46,805 nucleotides of DNA. Source: BOKV01 sp041739465 (GTDB lineage: Bacteria > Pseudomonadota > Alphaproteobacteria > Rhizobiales > Rhizobiaceae). The notes beneath the pieces are model-generated. The model did not search any database and was not told where the DNA came from. It saw only the letters and a list, made by a program, of their open reading frames with translations. A program made the translations under genes and the position numbers. The stretch is from the NCBI GenBank assembly GCA_041739465.1, contig JBGSNX010000058.1, positions 1-46,805 of the forward strand, given 5' to 3'. Positions 14,290-22,543 of the stretch are shown piece by piece; within the stretch, counting starts at the first letter, position 1, and each line of letters starts with the position of its first letter.

Positions 14290-16284
14290 TCAGGCTGATT
14301 TTTTAAGTTTGGCTTTGGCGGCTTTGACGATTGCCGAAGGTGTGATGCCGAAATGTTCGTACAGTTTTTCATACGGTCCCGAAGCGCCAAAACCCTTCAT
14401 TCCGATGAAAACCCCATCCTCTCCGATGAATCTTTCCCATCCTTGCTTTACTGCGGCTTCAACTGCAATACGAACATTCGCCGCACCAATGGTTGCCTTG
14501 CGATAGGTTTCAGACTGTTCTTCGAACAATTCGAATGAGGGAACGGAAACGACCCGGGCAGGAATCCCCGATTTTTCCAGTTGTGCCTGTGCAATGACTG
14601 CGATTTCAACTTCCGAGCCGGTGGCAAAGATGCTCACCTTTGCCGCTGCCGATGCCGGGCTGATCTCATAAGCGCCCTTGGCACAGGCGTTTGTCTTGCT
14701 GAATTTGTAACGCAGGGCCGGAAGGTTCTGGCGCGTCAGTGCCAGCACGCTGGGGCGGGTTTTGGATTCCAGAGCGATCTGCCAGCATTCTGCGGTTTCC
14801 ATGATGTCAGCAGGGCGCATCACCAGAAGATTCGGGATGGTGCGCAATGCCGCCATGTGTTCGACCGGCTGGTGGGTGGGGCCATCTTCGCCAAGGCCGA
14901 TGGAATCATGCGTCATCACATGAACAACGCGAATGCCCATCAGGGCTGCAAGCCGGATGGCCGGACGGCAATAATCGGCAAACGCGAGAAATGTGCCGGA
15001 ATATGGAATGATCCCGCCATGAAGGGCAATGCCGTTCATGGCCGCTGCCATGCCGTGTTCGCGGATGCCATAGTGGACAAAGCGGCCCGAGTAATCCTTT
15101 GCACTCATCGCCAGCGTCTGGCTGGTCTTGGTGTTGTTGGAACCGGTGAGATCCGCCGAGCCGCCAAGCGTCTCGGGAATGACCGCGTTGAAAACTTCAA
15201 GCACGGTCTCTGACGCCTTGCGGGTCGCCATTTTCGGCTTTTCAGCCGCCAGCTTCTTTTTCAGCGCCTGCGCCGTATCGGCGAAGCCTGAGGGAAGGTC
15301 TCCGGCCATGCGGCGCTTGAAATCGTTGCGTCTTGCCGGTTCGAGCGCAGCAAGGCGCTTTTCCCAAGCCTTGCGTTTTTCGACACCGCTTTTGCCTGCG
15401 GTTCGCCAGGCCTTCAAGATTGCCGGGGGAATGACGAAGGGGGCATGCGGCCAGCCAAGCTTTTCGCGCGCACCGGCAATTTCGGTTCCACCCAGTGGCG
15501 AACCATGCGCCTTGGATGAACCCGCCTTGGTTGGAGCGCCAAATCCGATCGTGGTTTTTGCTGCGATCAAGGTCGGCTTGTCGGCCCTGCGGGCCTTTTC
15601 CAGCGCATTTGCAATGGCAACGGGATCGTGTCCGTCGATGGAAATGGTGTTCCAGCCAGATGCCTTGAAACGGGAGATCTGATCGGTCGAATCTGAAATG
15701 CTGATCGGCCCGTCGATCGAGATGTTGTTGTCGTCCCAGATCACGGTCAGCTTAGACAGCTTCAGATGACCGGCGAGGCTGATCGCCTCCTGGCTGATGC
15801 CTTCCATCAGACAGCCGTCACCAGCCAGGCACCATGTGTGATGATTGACTATGTCATCGCCGAACTCGGCATTGAGATGGCGTTCAGCAATCGCCATGCC
15901 AACCGCATTTGCCAGGCCCTGGCCCAGTGGCCCTGTGGTGGTTTCGATCCCGGCAGCGTGACCATATTCGGGGTGTCCGGCAGTTTTGGAGCCGATCTGG
16001 CGGAATGCCATGATTTCTTCAAGGCCAATATCAGGGTATCCGGTCAGGAACAGCAACGAATAAAGCAGCATGGAACCGTGTCCGGCTGACAGCACGAACC
16101 GGTCGCGGTCCGGCCAGTCGGGCTTTGATGGGTCATGGTCCATGGCTTGTGCAAACAGCACGGTGGCAATATCGGCTGCTCCCATCGGAAGTCCGGGATG
16201 GCCCGAATTGGCCTTCTCAACGGCGTCAATCGAAAGGAAGCGAATGGCATTTGCCATCGCAGCGTGATTTTCCTGAATTGTCAT
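14290..16284 (-). CDS. tkt: Transketolase
   Basis: A 664-residue thiamine diphosphate enzyme of the pentose phosphate pathway. The start AIRFLSIDAVEKANSGHPG, the ThDP motif GDGCLMEGISQEA with the later DDNNISIDG, DSIGLGEDGPTHQPVEH, and the substrate site near the end are all present. An open frame upstream to 16638 is ignored because the ATG at 16284 has GGAT spaced well and the protein then has the usual length. It is the first gene of the run tkt-gap-membrane protein-DUF1272-pgk. The promoter must lie in the 417-base gap before DUF4164. Confidence 0.95.
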   Translation of the reverse strand: MTIQENHAAMANAIRFLSIDAVEKANSGHPGLPMGAADIATVLFAQAMDHDPSKPDWPDRDRFVLSAGHGSMLLYSLLFLTGYPDIGLEEIMAFRQIGSKTAGHPEYGHAAGIETTTGPLGQGLANAVGMAIAERHLNAEFGDDIVNHHTWCLAGDGCLMEGISQEAISLAGHLKLSKLTVIWDDNNISIDGPISISDSTDQISRFKASGWNTISIDGHDPVAIANALEKARRADKPTLIAAKTTIGFGAPTKAGSSKAHGSPLGGTEIAGAREKLGWPHAPFVIPPAILKAWRTAGKSGVEKRKAWEKRLAALEPARRNDFKRRMAGDLPSGFADTAQALKKKLAAEKPKMATRKASETVLEVFNAVIPETLGGSADLTGSNNTKTSQTLAMSAKDYSGRFVHYGIREHGMAAAMNGIALHGGIIPYSGTFLAFADYCRPAIRLAALMGIRVVHVMTHDSIGLGEDGPTHQPVEHMAALRTIPNLLVMRPADIMETAECWQIALESKTRPSVLALTRQNLPALRYKFSKTNACAKGAYEISPASAAAKVSIFATGSEVEIAVIAQAQLEKSGIPARVVSVPSFELFEEQSETYRKATIGAANVRIAVEAAVKQGWERFIGEDGVFIGMKGFGASGPYEKLYEHFGITPSAIVKAAKAKLKKSA

Positions 16285-16701
16285 TTTTTGGATCCCGGAC
16301 CAGCAGATTTTGCGCACTTCTATCAGGCACGGCTTTTCTGGCAAGGTGGGCTGGGCAGTTGCAAGCAGCATCGAGCACAGTGGAGCAACGTTCCCGCAGC
16401 GGTTATCGTGAGCATTACGCGGGGGAAAACCGGCTGCGCCCCGCCAATTTGCTGCAACGGTTGTTGACGACAAATTCGTCCGAAGTCTAATGTTTTTCCT
16501 GTAACCGATTGGAGTGATGGTGAATCGCGGAACCAGACACCAATAGGTTTGCCGGATATTGCCGAAAATCGGGGGAGGCACACACCGGACTGCCGACACC
16601 TGTGCCCGTCGCGTCAGCGGCAAGTGCTGGAGTTGCAAATTCGGAAAGGCAAGGGCGGGGGCGCCATCTTCGGTCGCGGGCTGTGTATTGTGAGTACGGC
16701 A
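16285..16701. other. Intergenic region between divergent tkt and DUF4164
   Basis: 417 bases with no convincing gene. It must hold the tkt promoter (leftward) and the DUF4164-zapA promoter (rightward). TGTAACCGATTGGA at 16500-16513 is an imperfect dyad with a central CG, and eight of ten bases of TAACCGATTG agree with the AAATCGATTG arm before fba. I see no clear RNA gene or terminator. Confidence 0.5.
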
Positions 16702-17025
16702 ATGGAATCATCGAAGACATCAAAAGGGACAAGACAGGACAGCGCTGCCCCTGTTGCTGTGGGCATCCGACGGCTTGGGGAAGCTGTTCAGGCGCTTGAA
16801 CAGGCGGTCAAAGTTCGACTGGAGCGTGAGCAATTGCTGGGTGATGCGGAAGCGGAAGTCCAGCGCATGGGCGCTGACCGCACCCGCCTTGCAGAGGCGC
16901 TGGATGGTGCGGCGGCCCGGTCTCAACGGCTTGAAAATACCAACAAGGAAGTGTCCCGGCGCCTCGTCGACGCGATGGAGACAATCCGCGCAGTTCTGGA
17001 CGGCCCTGTTGAGCAACAGACATGA
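16702..17025 (+). CDS. DUF4164 family coiled-coil protein
   Basis: A 107-residue protein, almost wholly one long coiled coil (RRLGEAVQALEQAVKVRLER and on to about residue 95). This is the DUF4164 pattern; the family sits just upstream of zapA in Hyphomicrobiales and is thought, from context only, to be a cell-division partner. The ATG at 16702 gives a sensible N-terminus; a GTG four codons earlier is possible. The zapA gene follows after about 31 bases. Confidence 0.78.
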   Translation: MESSKTSKGTRQDSAAPVAVGIRRLGEAVQALEQAVKVRLEREQLLGDAEAEVQRMGADRTRLAEALDGAAARSQRLENTNKEVSRRLVDAMETIRAVLDGPVEQQT

Positions 17026-17056
17026 ACGGTTCTGACAAGAAATCGGAGTGCATGGC

Positions 17057-17458
17057 TTGCCGCACGTAAGCGTAACCATCAATGGCAAGACCTACCGCAT
17101 GGCTTGCGATGAAGGGCAGGAAGGCCATTTGCTGTCGCTTGCCGATCGCTTCGATGGCTATGTAAACCAGTTGCGCGGGGCGTTTGGCGAGATTGGCGAT
17201 CAGCGACTCACCGTCATGGCTGGCGTGATGGTGACCGACGAGCTTCAGGAACTGGAAAAGCGGCTGCGAAGCCTGGAGGCTGATGTTGCAACGCTGAAAG
17301 CCAGCCGCGATGAGCAAATAGGCAAGGCGCTGGACATGGAGAGCGAAATCTCCCGGCAATTGATGCTGGCGGCCGAGAAAGTGGAAGGTCTGGCGCGCCG
17401 GCTTTCATCTACACCGTCTCCTGCGCCGGGAACGCCGCTTTCAAGGCGCGAGCAGTGA
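17057..17458 (+). CDS. zapA: Cell division protein ZapA
   Basis: A 133-residue protein that binds FtsZ and promotes bundling of the Z ring. HVSVTINGKTYRMACDEGQE at the start and LADRFDGYVNQLRGAFGEIG are highly typical of alphaproteobacterial ZapA. A coiled coil follows (ELQELEKRLRSLEADVATLK). The start is probably TTG at 17057: CGGAG ends eight bases before it, while the GTG at 17048 overlaps that same site. The C-terminal Ser/Pro tail looks unstructured. The 6S RNA gene lies just downstream, a placement well known in this class. Confidence 0.9.
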   Translation: MPHVSVTINGKTYRMACDEGQEGHLLSLADRFDGYVNQLRGAFGEIGDQRLTVMAGVMVTDELQELEKRLRSLEADVATLKASRDEQIGKALDMESEISRQLMLAAEKVEGLARRLSSTPSPAPGTPLSRREQ

Positions 17459-17499
17459 AATACCACTGGCGAAAACGCCCCTTGAAGCCTATATATTGC

Positions 17500-17658
17500 A
17501 ACGGCGGGCTGCGTGGTTCGACCGGACCCTTATTCTCCGGGGCCTTACCAATCCTGAAGGGAGCTGTCCCTGATCAAACCCGTGGGTTTGGACACACGGC
17601 ACCCACCTACGTTGTAGGTTCCCGGGATTTCACGTCTGACGGCCAATGTGGCTCGCTT
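17500..17658 (+). ncRNA. ssrS: 6S RNA (SsrS)
   Basis: The stretch between zapA and the folate cyclo-ligase gene has no protein gene and matches alphaproteobacterial 6S RNA, which mimics an open promoter and holds sigma70 RNA polymerase. The ends pair: GCGGGCT (17504-17510) with GGCTCGC (17650-17656), allowing G-U pairs. Inside are GGGGCCTTACC, GGAGCTGTCCCTG and the hairpin ACCTACGTTGTAGGT followed by TCCCGGGATT. CTATAT at 17489-17494 is a plausible -10. Ends are estimates to within about five bases. The zapA-ssrS-ygfA order is conserved and supports the call. Confidence 0.85.
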
Positions 17659-17684
17659 CTACCTTCTGTCGCACAAGGTTTGGC

Positions 17685-18272
17685 ATGAACCAGCAGGAAA
17701 AAAAGGCGCGGCTTCGCGCTGAAATCCTGTTGCGCCGGGACAGCCTTGGCCAGGTAGCTCGCGTCGAGATGAGCCTGGCGCTCGCTGACCATGGCAACCA
17801 TGCCATTGAAACACTTCCAGGCGAAATCGTCTCTGCATTTCTTCCGATCCGATCGGAGATCGACCTGCGCCCGTTGATGGACATCTTGCGCGCTCGCGGG
17901 GCAATGCTTTGCGTGCCTGCCATCATCGACAAGACGACCATAGCTTTTCGCGAGCTGGCGCGCGGTGCGGAACTTGTGAAGACCGGATTTGGCACTGTAG
18001 GACCGGGCGAGGATGCGGCCATTTTGGAGCCGCAAACCCTCTTGATGCCGCTGGCCGTGTTTGACAGGCATGGAAACCGCATCGGCTATGGAGCCGGTTA
18101 TTACGACCGCTACATTTCGCGGCTGAGGGCCCTTGGCAGGACGCCGCGTCTCATCGGCTGCGCCTACAGTTTCCAGGAAGCGGACTTGGTTCCGGCAGAA
18201 CCGCATGACATAAGAATGCAGGCGGTACTGACCGAACAGGGTTACCGCGAATTCGAACCGCGAGAGGAATGA
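17685..18272 (+). CDS. 5-formyltetrahydrofolate cyclo-ligase
   Basis: A 195-residue YgfA-family enzyme that turns 5-formyl-THF into 5,10-methenyl-THF with ATP. LRAEILLRRDSL, AFLPIRSEIDLRPLMD, GFGTVGPGEDA and the signature DRHGNRIGYGAGYYDRYI are present. The start at 17685 has AAGG before it; the upstream part of the frame overlaps 6S RNA and is rejected. The neighbour upstream is the 6S RNA, and a one-step processed transcript is likely, as in other bacteria. The next gene starts three bases after its stop. Confidence 0.92.
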   Translation: MNQQEKKARLRAEILLRRDSLGQVARVEMSLALADHGNHAIETLPGEIVSAFLPIRSEIDLRPLMDILRARGAMLCVPAIIDKTTIAFRELARGAELVKTGFGTVGPGEDAAILEPQTLLMPLAVFDRHGNRIGYGAGYYDRYISRLRALGRTPRLIGCAYSFQEADLVPAEPHDIRMQAVLTEQGYREFEPREE

Positions 18273-18275
18273 ACC

Positions 18276-19091
18276 ATGCGCCTGCTTTTTCTTGGGGACA
18301 TGGTCGGTAAAAGCGGGCGGGAGGCAGTTTCGAGCGCTCTTCCCGGCATGATCGCTGCATGGAAGACCGATTTTGTCATCGTCAACGGTGAGAATGCTGC
18401 AGGCGGGTTTGGGATAACCGAAGCAATCCTTGAAGAAACATTGGCCGCCGGGGCCGATGTTGTCACGACCGGCAACCATGTCTGGGACCAGCGCGAGGCG
18501 CTGACATTTGCCGACCGGCTGCAGCGGTTCATTCGGCCGGCAAATTACCCGTCCGGTACACCAGGGCGCGGTGCAAATATTTTCGAGGCAAAGAACGGTG
18601 CGCGCATCATGGTCGCCAACATCATGGGGCAGGCGTTCATGCACCCCACGCTGGACGATCCGTTCCTGTGCGGCGAGGCACTGCTGAAGGACGTGCAATT
18701 GAAGCGTGATGTCGACGCCATTGTTGTCGATTTCCATGCCGAGGCAACTTCGGAAAAGATCTGCTTTGCGCATTTTGTTGACGGGCGGGTCAGTCTGGTC
18801 GTCGGCACACATACTCATTGCCCGACAGCTGACCACCAGATTCTCAATGGCGGCACAGCCTATCTCTCGGATGCAGGCATGTGCGGCAATTACGATTCAT
18901 CGCTTGGAATGGACAAGGAAGAGCCGCTCAACCGGTTTCTGACCAAAGTGCCAAAAGGGCGTTTCGAGGCGGCCAGCGGACCGGCAACCCTGTGCGGCGT
19001 TGGTGTCGACATCGATATGAACACGGGCCTTGCAACCCGCATCAAGCCGCTCAGAATCGGGCCGAGGCTGGAAAACGTCACACCCTGGTAG
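18276..19091 (+). CDS. YmdB-type metallophosphoesterase (2',3'-cyclic nucleotide 2'-phosphodiesterase family)
   Basis: A 271-residue member of the TIGR00282/YmdB group. The metal-binding motifs are in order: FLGDMVGKSGR, NGENAAGG, TGNHVWD, VDFHAEATSEK, and GTHTHCPTAD, with YLSDAGMCG near the end. Known relatives hydrolyse cyclic nucleotides and affect development in Bacillus. It starts three bases after the cyclo-ligase, so the two are translated from one message. The C-terminus is a normal length. The in vivo substrate is not clear. Confidence 0.9.
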   Translation: MRLLFLGDMVGKSGREAVSSALPGMIAAWKTDFVIVNGENAAGGFGITEAILEETLAAGADVVTTGNHVWDQREALTFADRLQRFIRPANYPSGTPGRGANIFEAKNGARIMVANIMGQAFMHPTLDDPFLCGEALLKDVQLKRDVDAIVVDFHAEATSEKICFAHFVDGRVSLVVGTHTHCPTADHQILNGGTAYLSDAGMCGNYDSSLGMDKEEPLNRFLTKVPKGRFEAASGPATLCGVGVDIDMNTGLATRIKPLRIGPRLENVTPW

Positions 19092-19095
19092 GTGT

Positions 19096-19521
19096 TCAAA
19101 CCAGCAGTGTGTCCACCGCGAGCTGCTTGCCGGCCAATGCCAGCGTCTGGTCCAGCGTACATAAGGTGGCAAGGTTGCGCCGCGCGATTGAAAGGTGGAG
19201 TGCGTCGCCGGATCGAAGGCCTGTCTGGAAGTTTTCGCACCAGCGGGCGGCAGTGAGGAAATCTTCCTCGGTTACTTGAAACTCGATGGCAGATCGCATC
19301 GCAAACTGGTTAAATCCAGTCAAGGCAATCCGCTGCGCTTCTTGGTCGATCTGGCGTGAACGGACTTTCAAAGAAAGCGCGGATGAAAATTCGGTACGGG
19401 TCCATGGACTGATTGCAATTATATCTGCTGACCTGGAGTAGAGCCACTTTGCTGCTTCAATACTATTGGTCTCGTTTGTGATCACCGAGACCAATACGGA
19501 AGTATCGATGTAAAGTATCAA
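19096..19521 (-). CDS. PIN-domain toxin, VapC type
   Basis: A 141-residue PIN domain: DTSVLVSVI at the start with the first Asp, Glu in TRTEFSSAL, SGDALHLSIA with the second Asp, and CTLDQTLA at the end, which together make the metal site of a ribonuclease. The start is TTG at 19521, overlapping the TGA stop of the antitoxin in the arrangement TTGA, so translation is coupled. Its tail ends four bases from the YmdB-type gene on the other strand. Cleaved RNA unknown. Confidence 0.85.
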   Translation of the reverse strand: MILYIDTSVLVSVITNETNSIEAAKWLYSRSADIIAISPWTRTEFSSALSLKVRSRQIDQEAQRIALTGFNQFAMRSAIEFQVTEEDFLTAARWCENFQTGLRSGDALHLSIARRNLATLCTLDQTLALAGKQLAVDTLLV

Positions 19522-19760
19522 TACCGCGCCTCATCCCGCATTTTACGCACTGTTTCCCCAGCCATCCCGGTATCTTCAGGCATTGAACGGCGAATTTTCT
19601 CCATTGCCTCAACATCCACTGGCTGCTTCTTGGGCTGCTCAGGTGTCAGACGGGCAATGGGCTTGCCATGGCGTTCGATGATAATCTCCTCGCCCTTTTG
19701 CGCCCTTTCAATGAGTTCGCTGAGCTTCGCCTTGGCCTGGGCAATTCCAATGTTCATCAT
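19518..19760 (-). CDS. Phd/YefM-type antitoxin
   Basis: An 80-residue antitoxin. The N-terminal DNA-binding part (NIGIAQAKAKLSELIERAQKG, IIIERHGKPIARLTPE) is a textbook Phd/YefM fold, and the C-terminal helix (EAMEKIRRSMPEDTGMAGET) would wrap the toxin. GGGAGA lies before tandem ATG codons at 19760 and 19757. It is upstream of vapC and overlaps it by four bases. An 18-bp palindrome over its promoter (19783-19800) is the likely operator for autoregulation. Although paired with a PIN toxin, the antitoxin is of the Phd type rather than AbrB type, a common mix. Confidence 0.85.
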   Translation of the reverse strand: MMNIGIAQAKAKLSELIERAQKGEEIIIERHGKPIARLTPEQPKKQPVDVEAMEKIRRSMPEDTGMAGETVRKMRDEARY

Positions 19761-19782
19761 GCTCTCCCTTGGCCACCGAAAT

Positions 19783-19800
19783 TGACTATAATTATGGTCA
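19783..19800. promoter_or_regulatory. Likely toxin-antitoxin operator
   Basis: TGACTATAATTATGGTCA is an 18-bp palindrome with a single mismatched pair. It contains TATAAT-like sequences on both strands and sits 23 bases upstream of the antitoxin start, where it would cover the -10 region. Phd/YefM antitoxins usually repress their own promoter from such a site. Confidence 0.6.
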
Positions 19801-19824
19801 GAATACCCCAAAATGACTGCAAGC

Positions 19825-20694
19825 TCAATAACCGCCGCGCATGACCTTGGTGGGTGAGCGGGCAAACACTTCGTCCGGCACGAAGAAGTCACCTGCTAAT
19901 GCGGTTGCTTCGGGATGCTGGTAAGCTGAAAAATCAGTGATGCCTTCCGCCCGCAGCACTTCCTCGTCGATGAAGAAGTTGCCGGTGCAGGTTTTCGGAT
20001 CGCGCGACAGGATGACGTGCGCGGCATCGGCAAGGATTTCGGGCAACCGGCTCATTTTTGCCAGCGAATCGCCGCCGAGGACATTGCGCACGGCTGCGGT
20101 ATCGATGGCGGTGAGCGGCCATAGCGCGTTGACGCCAACCCCGGCGGACCGAAACTCCTCCGCCATGCCGAGGACGCACATCGACATTCCGTATTTCGCC
20201 ATCGTGTAGGCCGTGTGGCGCGCAAACCATTTGGGGCTCATGTCGAGCGGCGGCGACAGGTTCAAGATATGCGGATGGCCAGACTTCAACAAATGCGGCA
20301 GGCAAGTGCGCGAGACCAGGTATGTTCCACGCGTGTTGATCTGGTGCATCAGGTCAAAGCGCTTCATGTCGGTTGCCAGCGTACCGGAAAGCTGGATAGC
20401 GCTGGCATTGTTGATACAGATGTCGATGGCGCCGAACTTTTCCACTGTTGCATTGACCGCGGCCTTGACCTGTTCTTCCTCGCGAATGTCACAAAGGACA
20501 GGCAGCGCCTTTCCGCCTGCAGCCTCGATTTCCTGCGCAGCACTGTAGATTGTACCGGGAAGCTTTGGATGCGGCTCGGCGGTCTTGGCGGCAATGGTAA
20601 CATTGGCGCCGTCACGGGCAGCGCGAATGGCAATGGCAAGGCCGATGCCGCGGCTGCCGCCTGAAATGAAAAGGGTCTTGCCAGCAAGGTTCAT
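19825..20694 (-). CDS. SDR family oxidoreductase (HSDL2-like)
   Basis: A 289-residue short-chain dehydrogenase. FISGGSRGIGLAIAIRAARD is the cofactor motif; AAKTAEPHPKLPGTIYSAAQ is the insertion typical of the HSDL2 group. NNASAI, NLSPPLDM and the YTMAKYG block give the catalytic Asn, Ser, Tyr and Lys. DPKTCTGNFFIDEEVLRAEG is the usual HSDL2-type end. The ATG at 20694 has GGAG upstream. It follows the nucleoside hydrolase by 16 bases and is probably cotranscribed. Substrate unknown; fatty-acid metabolism is likely by family. Confidence 0.87.
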   Translation of the reverse strand: MNLAGKTLFISGGSRGIGLAIAIRAARDGANVTIAAKTAEPHPKLPGTIYSAAQEIEAAGGKALPVLCDIREEEQVKAAVNATVEKFGAIDICINNASAIQLSGTLATDMKRFDLMHQINTRGTYLVSRTCLPHLLKSGHPHILNLSPPLDMSPKWFARHTAYTMAKYGMSMCVLGMAEEFRSAGVGVNALWPLTAIDTAAVRNVLGGDSLAKMSRLPEILADAAHVILSRDPKTCTGNFFIDEEVLRAEGITDFSAYQHPEATALAGDFFVPDEVFARSPTKVMRGGY

Positions 20695-20710
20695 TGCATT
20701 TCTCCAAGGT

Positions 20711-21646
20711 TCAAAGTTTGGCAAGCCTTTCGGCAAGCAGATCGTAAAAGCCATCAGCGTCGATGTTTCGCATGACATGGGTGTTTGCGGGCCTGCCCGT
20801 CACACCCCACCAGTCCACCACAGTCATGCCCATGGTCAGCTCGGAAGTGATCTCGATCACCACATTGCATTGCCTGCCCATGAAAAGTTCGGGTTTGAGT
20901 AGCCATGCGATGACGCAGGGATCGTGAAGCGGGCCGCCATCTGTGCCGTATTTGTGTTCGTCGAAGCGCTCGAAGAATTCGAGCAGGGCTACTGTGGCAT
21001 CCCCGACCTTCGTTCCCATGGCACGAAAGAGATCGACCCTCTTTCGTGTGGTCAATGCCTGGTGTGTCACATCAAGCGGCATCATCACCAATGGCACGCC
21101 GGAGCGGAAAACGATGTCTGCCGCCTGCGGATCAACATGGATGTTGAATTCGGCAGCCGGCGTGGTGTTGCCGCCTTCGAAGAAACCACCACCCATCAAC
21201 ACGATCTGCGCAATTTTCGGCGTGATCGCCGGTTCGCGGATCATTGCCATCGCAATGTTGGTGAGCGGACCCAATGTGCAAAGGGTTATTTCACCGGGCT
21301 GCGATGCCATAAGCGTCTCGACGATGAAGTCCACGGCATGTTGCGGGTGCAGCGGCATTTGCGGTTCTGGCAGGTCAGGCCCGTCAAGCCCTGAGTTCCC
21401 GTGGACATACTCCGCCGTCACAAGGCTGCGCATCAAAGGCCGCGATGCGCCGGCATGAACCCGCATGTCCGGCCTGCCGGCAAGTTCGCAGACCTTGCGG
21501 ACATTGCGCTCGGTCAGTGGCAGCGGAACATTTCCGGCAACGGCGGTTATGCCGATCACATCCAGTTCGGGGCTTGCAAGTGCCAGAAGGATGGCTACCG
21601 CGTCGTCCTGCCCCGGATCGGTATCGATGATGATCTTGCGTGCCAT
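20711..21646 (-). CDS. Nucleoside hydrolase (IunH type)
   Basis: A 311-residue nucleoside N-ribohydrolase, which splits nucleosides into base and ribose in salvage. The calcium-binding N-terminal motif IIDTDPGQDDAVAILLAL is complete, and EFNIHVDPQAADIVFRSG and DGGPLHDPCVIAWLL carry the other conserved residues. It is the first gene of a two-gene leftward unit with the SDR and is divergent from yebC, with a 95-base gap holding both promoters. Whether it prefers inosine-uridine or pyrimidine nucleosides cannot be read. Confidence 0.92.
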   Translation of the reverse strand: MARKIIIDTDPGQDDAVAILLALASPELDVIGITAVAGNVPLPLTERNVRKVCELAGRPDMRVHAGASRPLMRSLVTAEYVHGNSGLDGPDLPEPQMPLHPQHAVDFIVETLMASQPGEITLCTLGPLTNIAMAMIREPAITPKIAQIVLMGGGFFEGGNTTPAAEFNIHVDPQAADIVFRSGVPLVMMPLDVTHQALTTRKRVDLFRAMGTKVGDATVALLEFFERFDEHKYGTDGGPLHDPCVIAWLLKPELFMGRQCNVVIEITSELTMGMTVVDWWGVTGRPANTHVMRNIDADGFYDLLAERLAKL

Positions 21647-21741
21647 GCCTGTGCCCTTGTTGCCATTGCTCTGGACGAAACTTGTCCAGCCTGTTTATAA
21701 GCGGGCCAATCTCAAACGACTATCCACAAACGGCAGTTGTC

Positions 21742-22488
21742 ATGGCAGGTCATTCACAGTTCAAGAACATCATGCACCGCAAAGGGCGGCAGGATGCAAT
21801 CAAGTCGAAAATGTTTTCAAAGCTGGCCCGCGAAATTACCGTGGCCGCAAAGACCGGTGCGCCCGACCCGACCATGAACGCCCGGCTGCGGCTGGCGATC
21901 CAGAACGCGAAGGCTCAGTCGATGCCGAAGGACAACATCCAACGGGCCATCAACAAGGCGGCTGGCGGCGAAGGCGATAGCTACAAGGAAATGCGTTATG
22001 AGGGCTACGGTCCGGGCGGTGTTGCTGTCATCGTCGAGGCGCTCACCGACAATTTGAACCGCACTGCCTCCAATGTTCGTGCCGCCTTCACCAAGGCTGG
22101 CGGGGCATTGGGCGAAACCAATTCGGTTTCATTCCTTTGGGACCGGGTTGGCGAAATTGTCTATCTGCCAGCAGCCGGCTCCGCCGACAAGGTGATGGAA
22201 GCAGCAATCGAGGCAGGTGCCGACGATGTTTCGTCAGACGAGAGCGGCCACACCATCCTGTGCGCATTTGAAAGCCTTGGCGAAGTTTCCTCGGCGCTTG
22301 AAGCAGCCTTGGGAGAAGCCGACTCCGTAAAGATCATCTGGCGGCCGCAAACCACGACGCCGGTAGATGAAGACCGCGCGGAATCGATCATGAAACTGAT
22401 CGACCGGCTTGAAGACGACGACGATGTGCAAAACGTCTATGCCAATTTCGACATGGATGAAGCAACTTTGGCCAAGCTTTCAGCCTGA
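21742..22488 (+). CDS. YebC/PmpR family transcriptional regulator / translation factor
   Basis: A 248-residue YebC-family protein. MAGHSQFKNIMHRKGRQDA opens it, YEGYGPGGVAVIVEALTDN lies in the middle and the C-terminus has the third domain with acidic residues. Members act as DNA-binding regulators or, more recently, as ribosome factors for proline-rich stretches. The start at 21742 is the family start even though its ribosome-binding site is weak. It lies 55 bases before ruvC, a common order. Confidence 0.95.
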   Translation: MAGHSQFKNIMHRKGRQDAIKSKMFSKLAREITVAAKTGAPDPTMNARLRLAIQNAKAQSMPKDNIQRAINKAAGGEGDSYKEMRYEGYGPGGVAVIVEALTDNLNRTASNVRAAFTKAGGALGETNSVSFLWDRVGEIVYLPAAGSADKVMEAAIEAGADDVSSDESGHTILCAFESLGEVSSALEAALGEADSVKIIWRPQTTTPVDEDRAESIMKLIDRLEDDDDVQNVYANFDMDEATLAKLSA

Positions 22489-22543
22489 CAAAGTGCCGAT
22501 CATCGGCATAGAACCGCCGCCGGTTTGGCGCTAAACCGGTGGC

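Noticed and set aside
17607..18836. Minus-strand open frame of 409 codons opposite the cyclo-ligase and YmdB-type genes
   Set aside because: Covers 6S RNA and two real genes, with no motif of its own.
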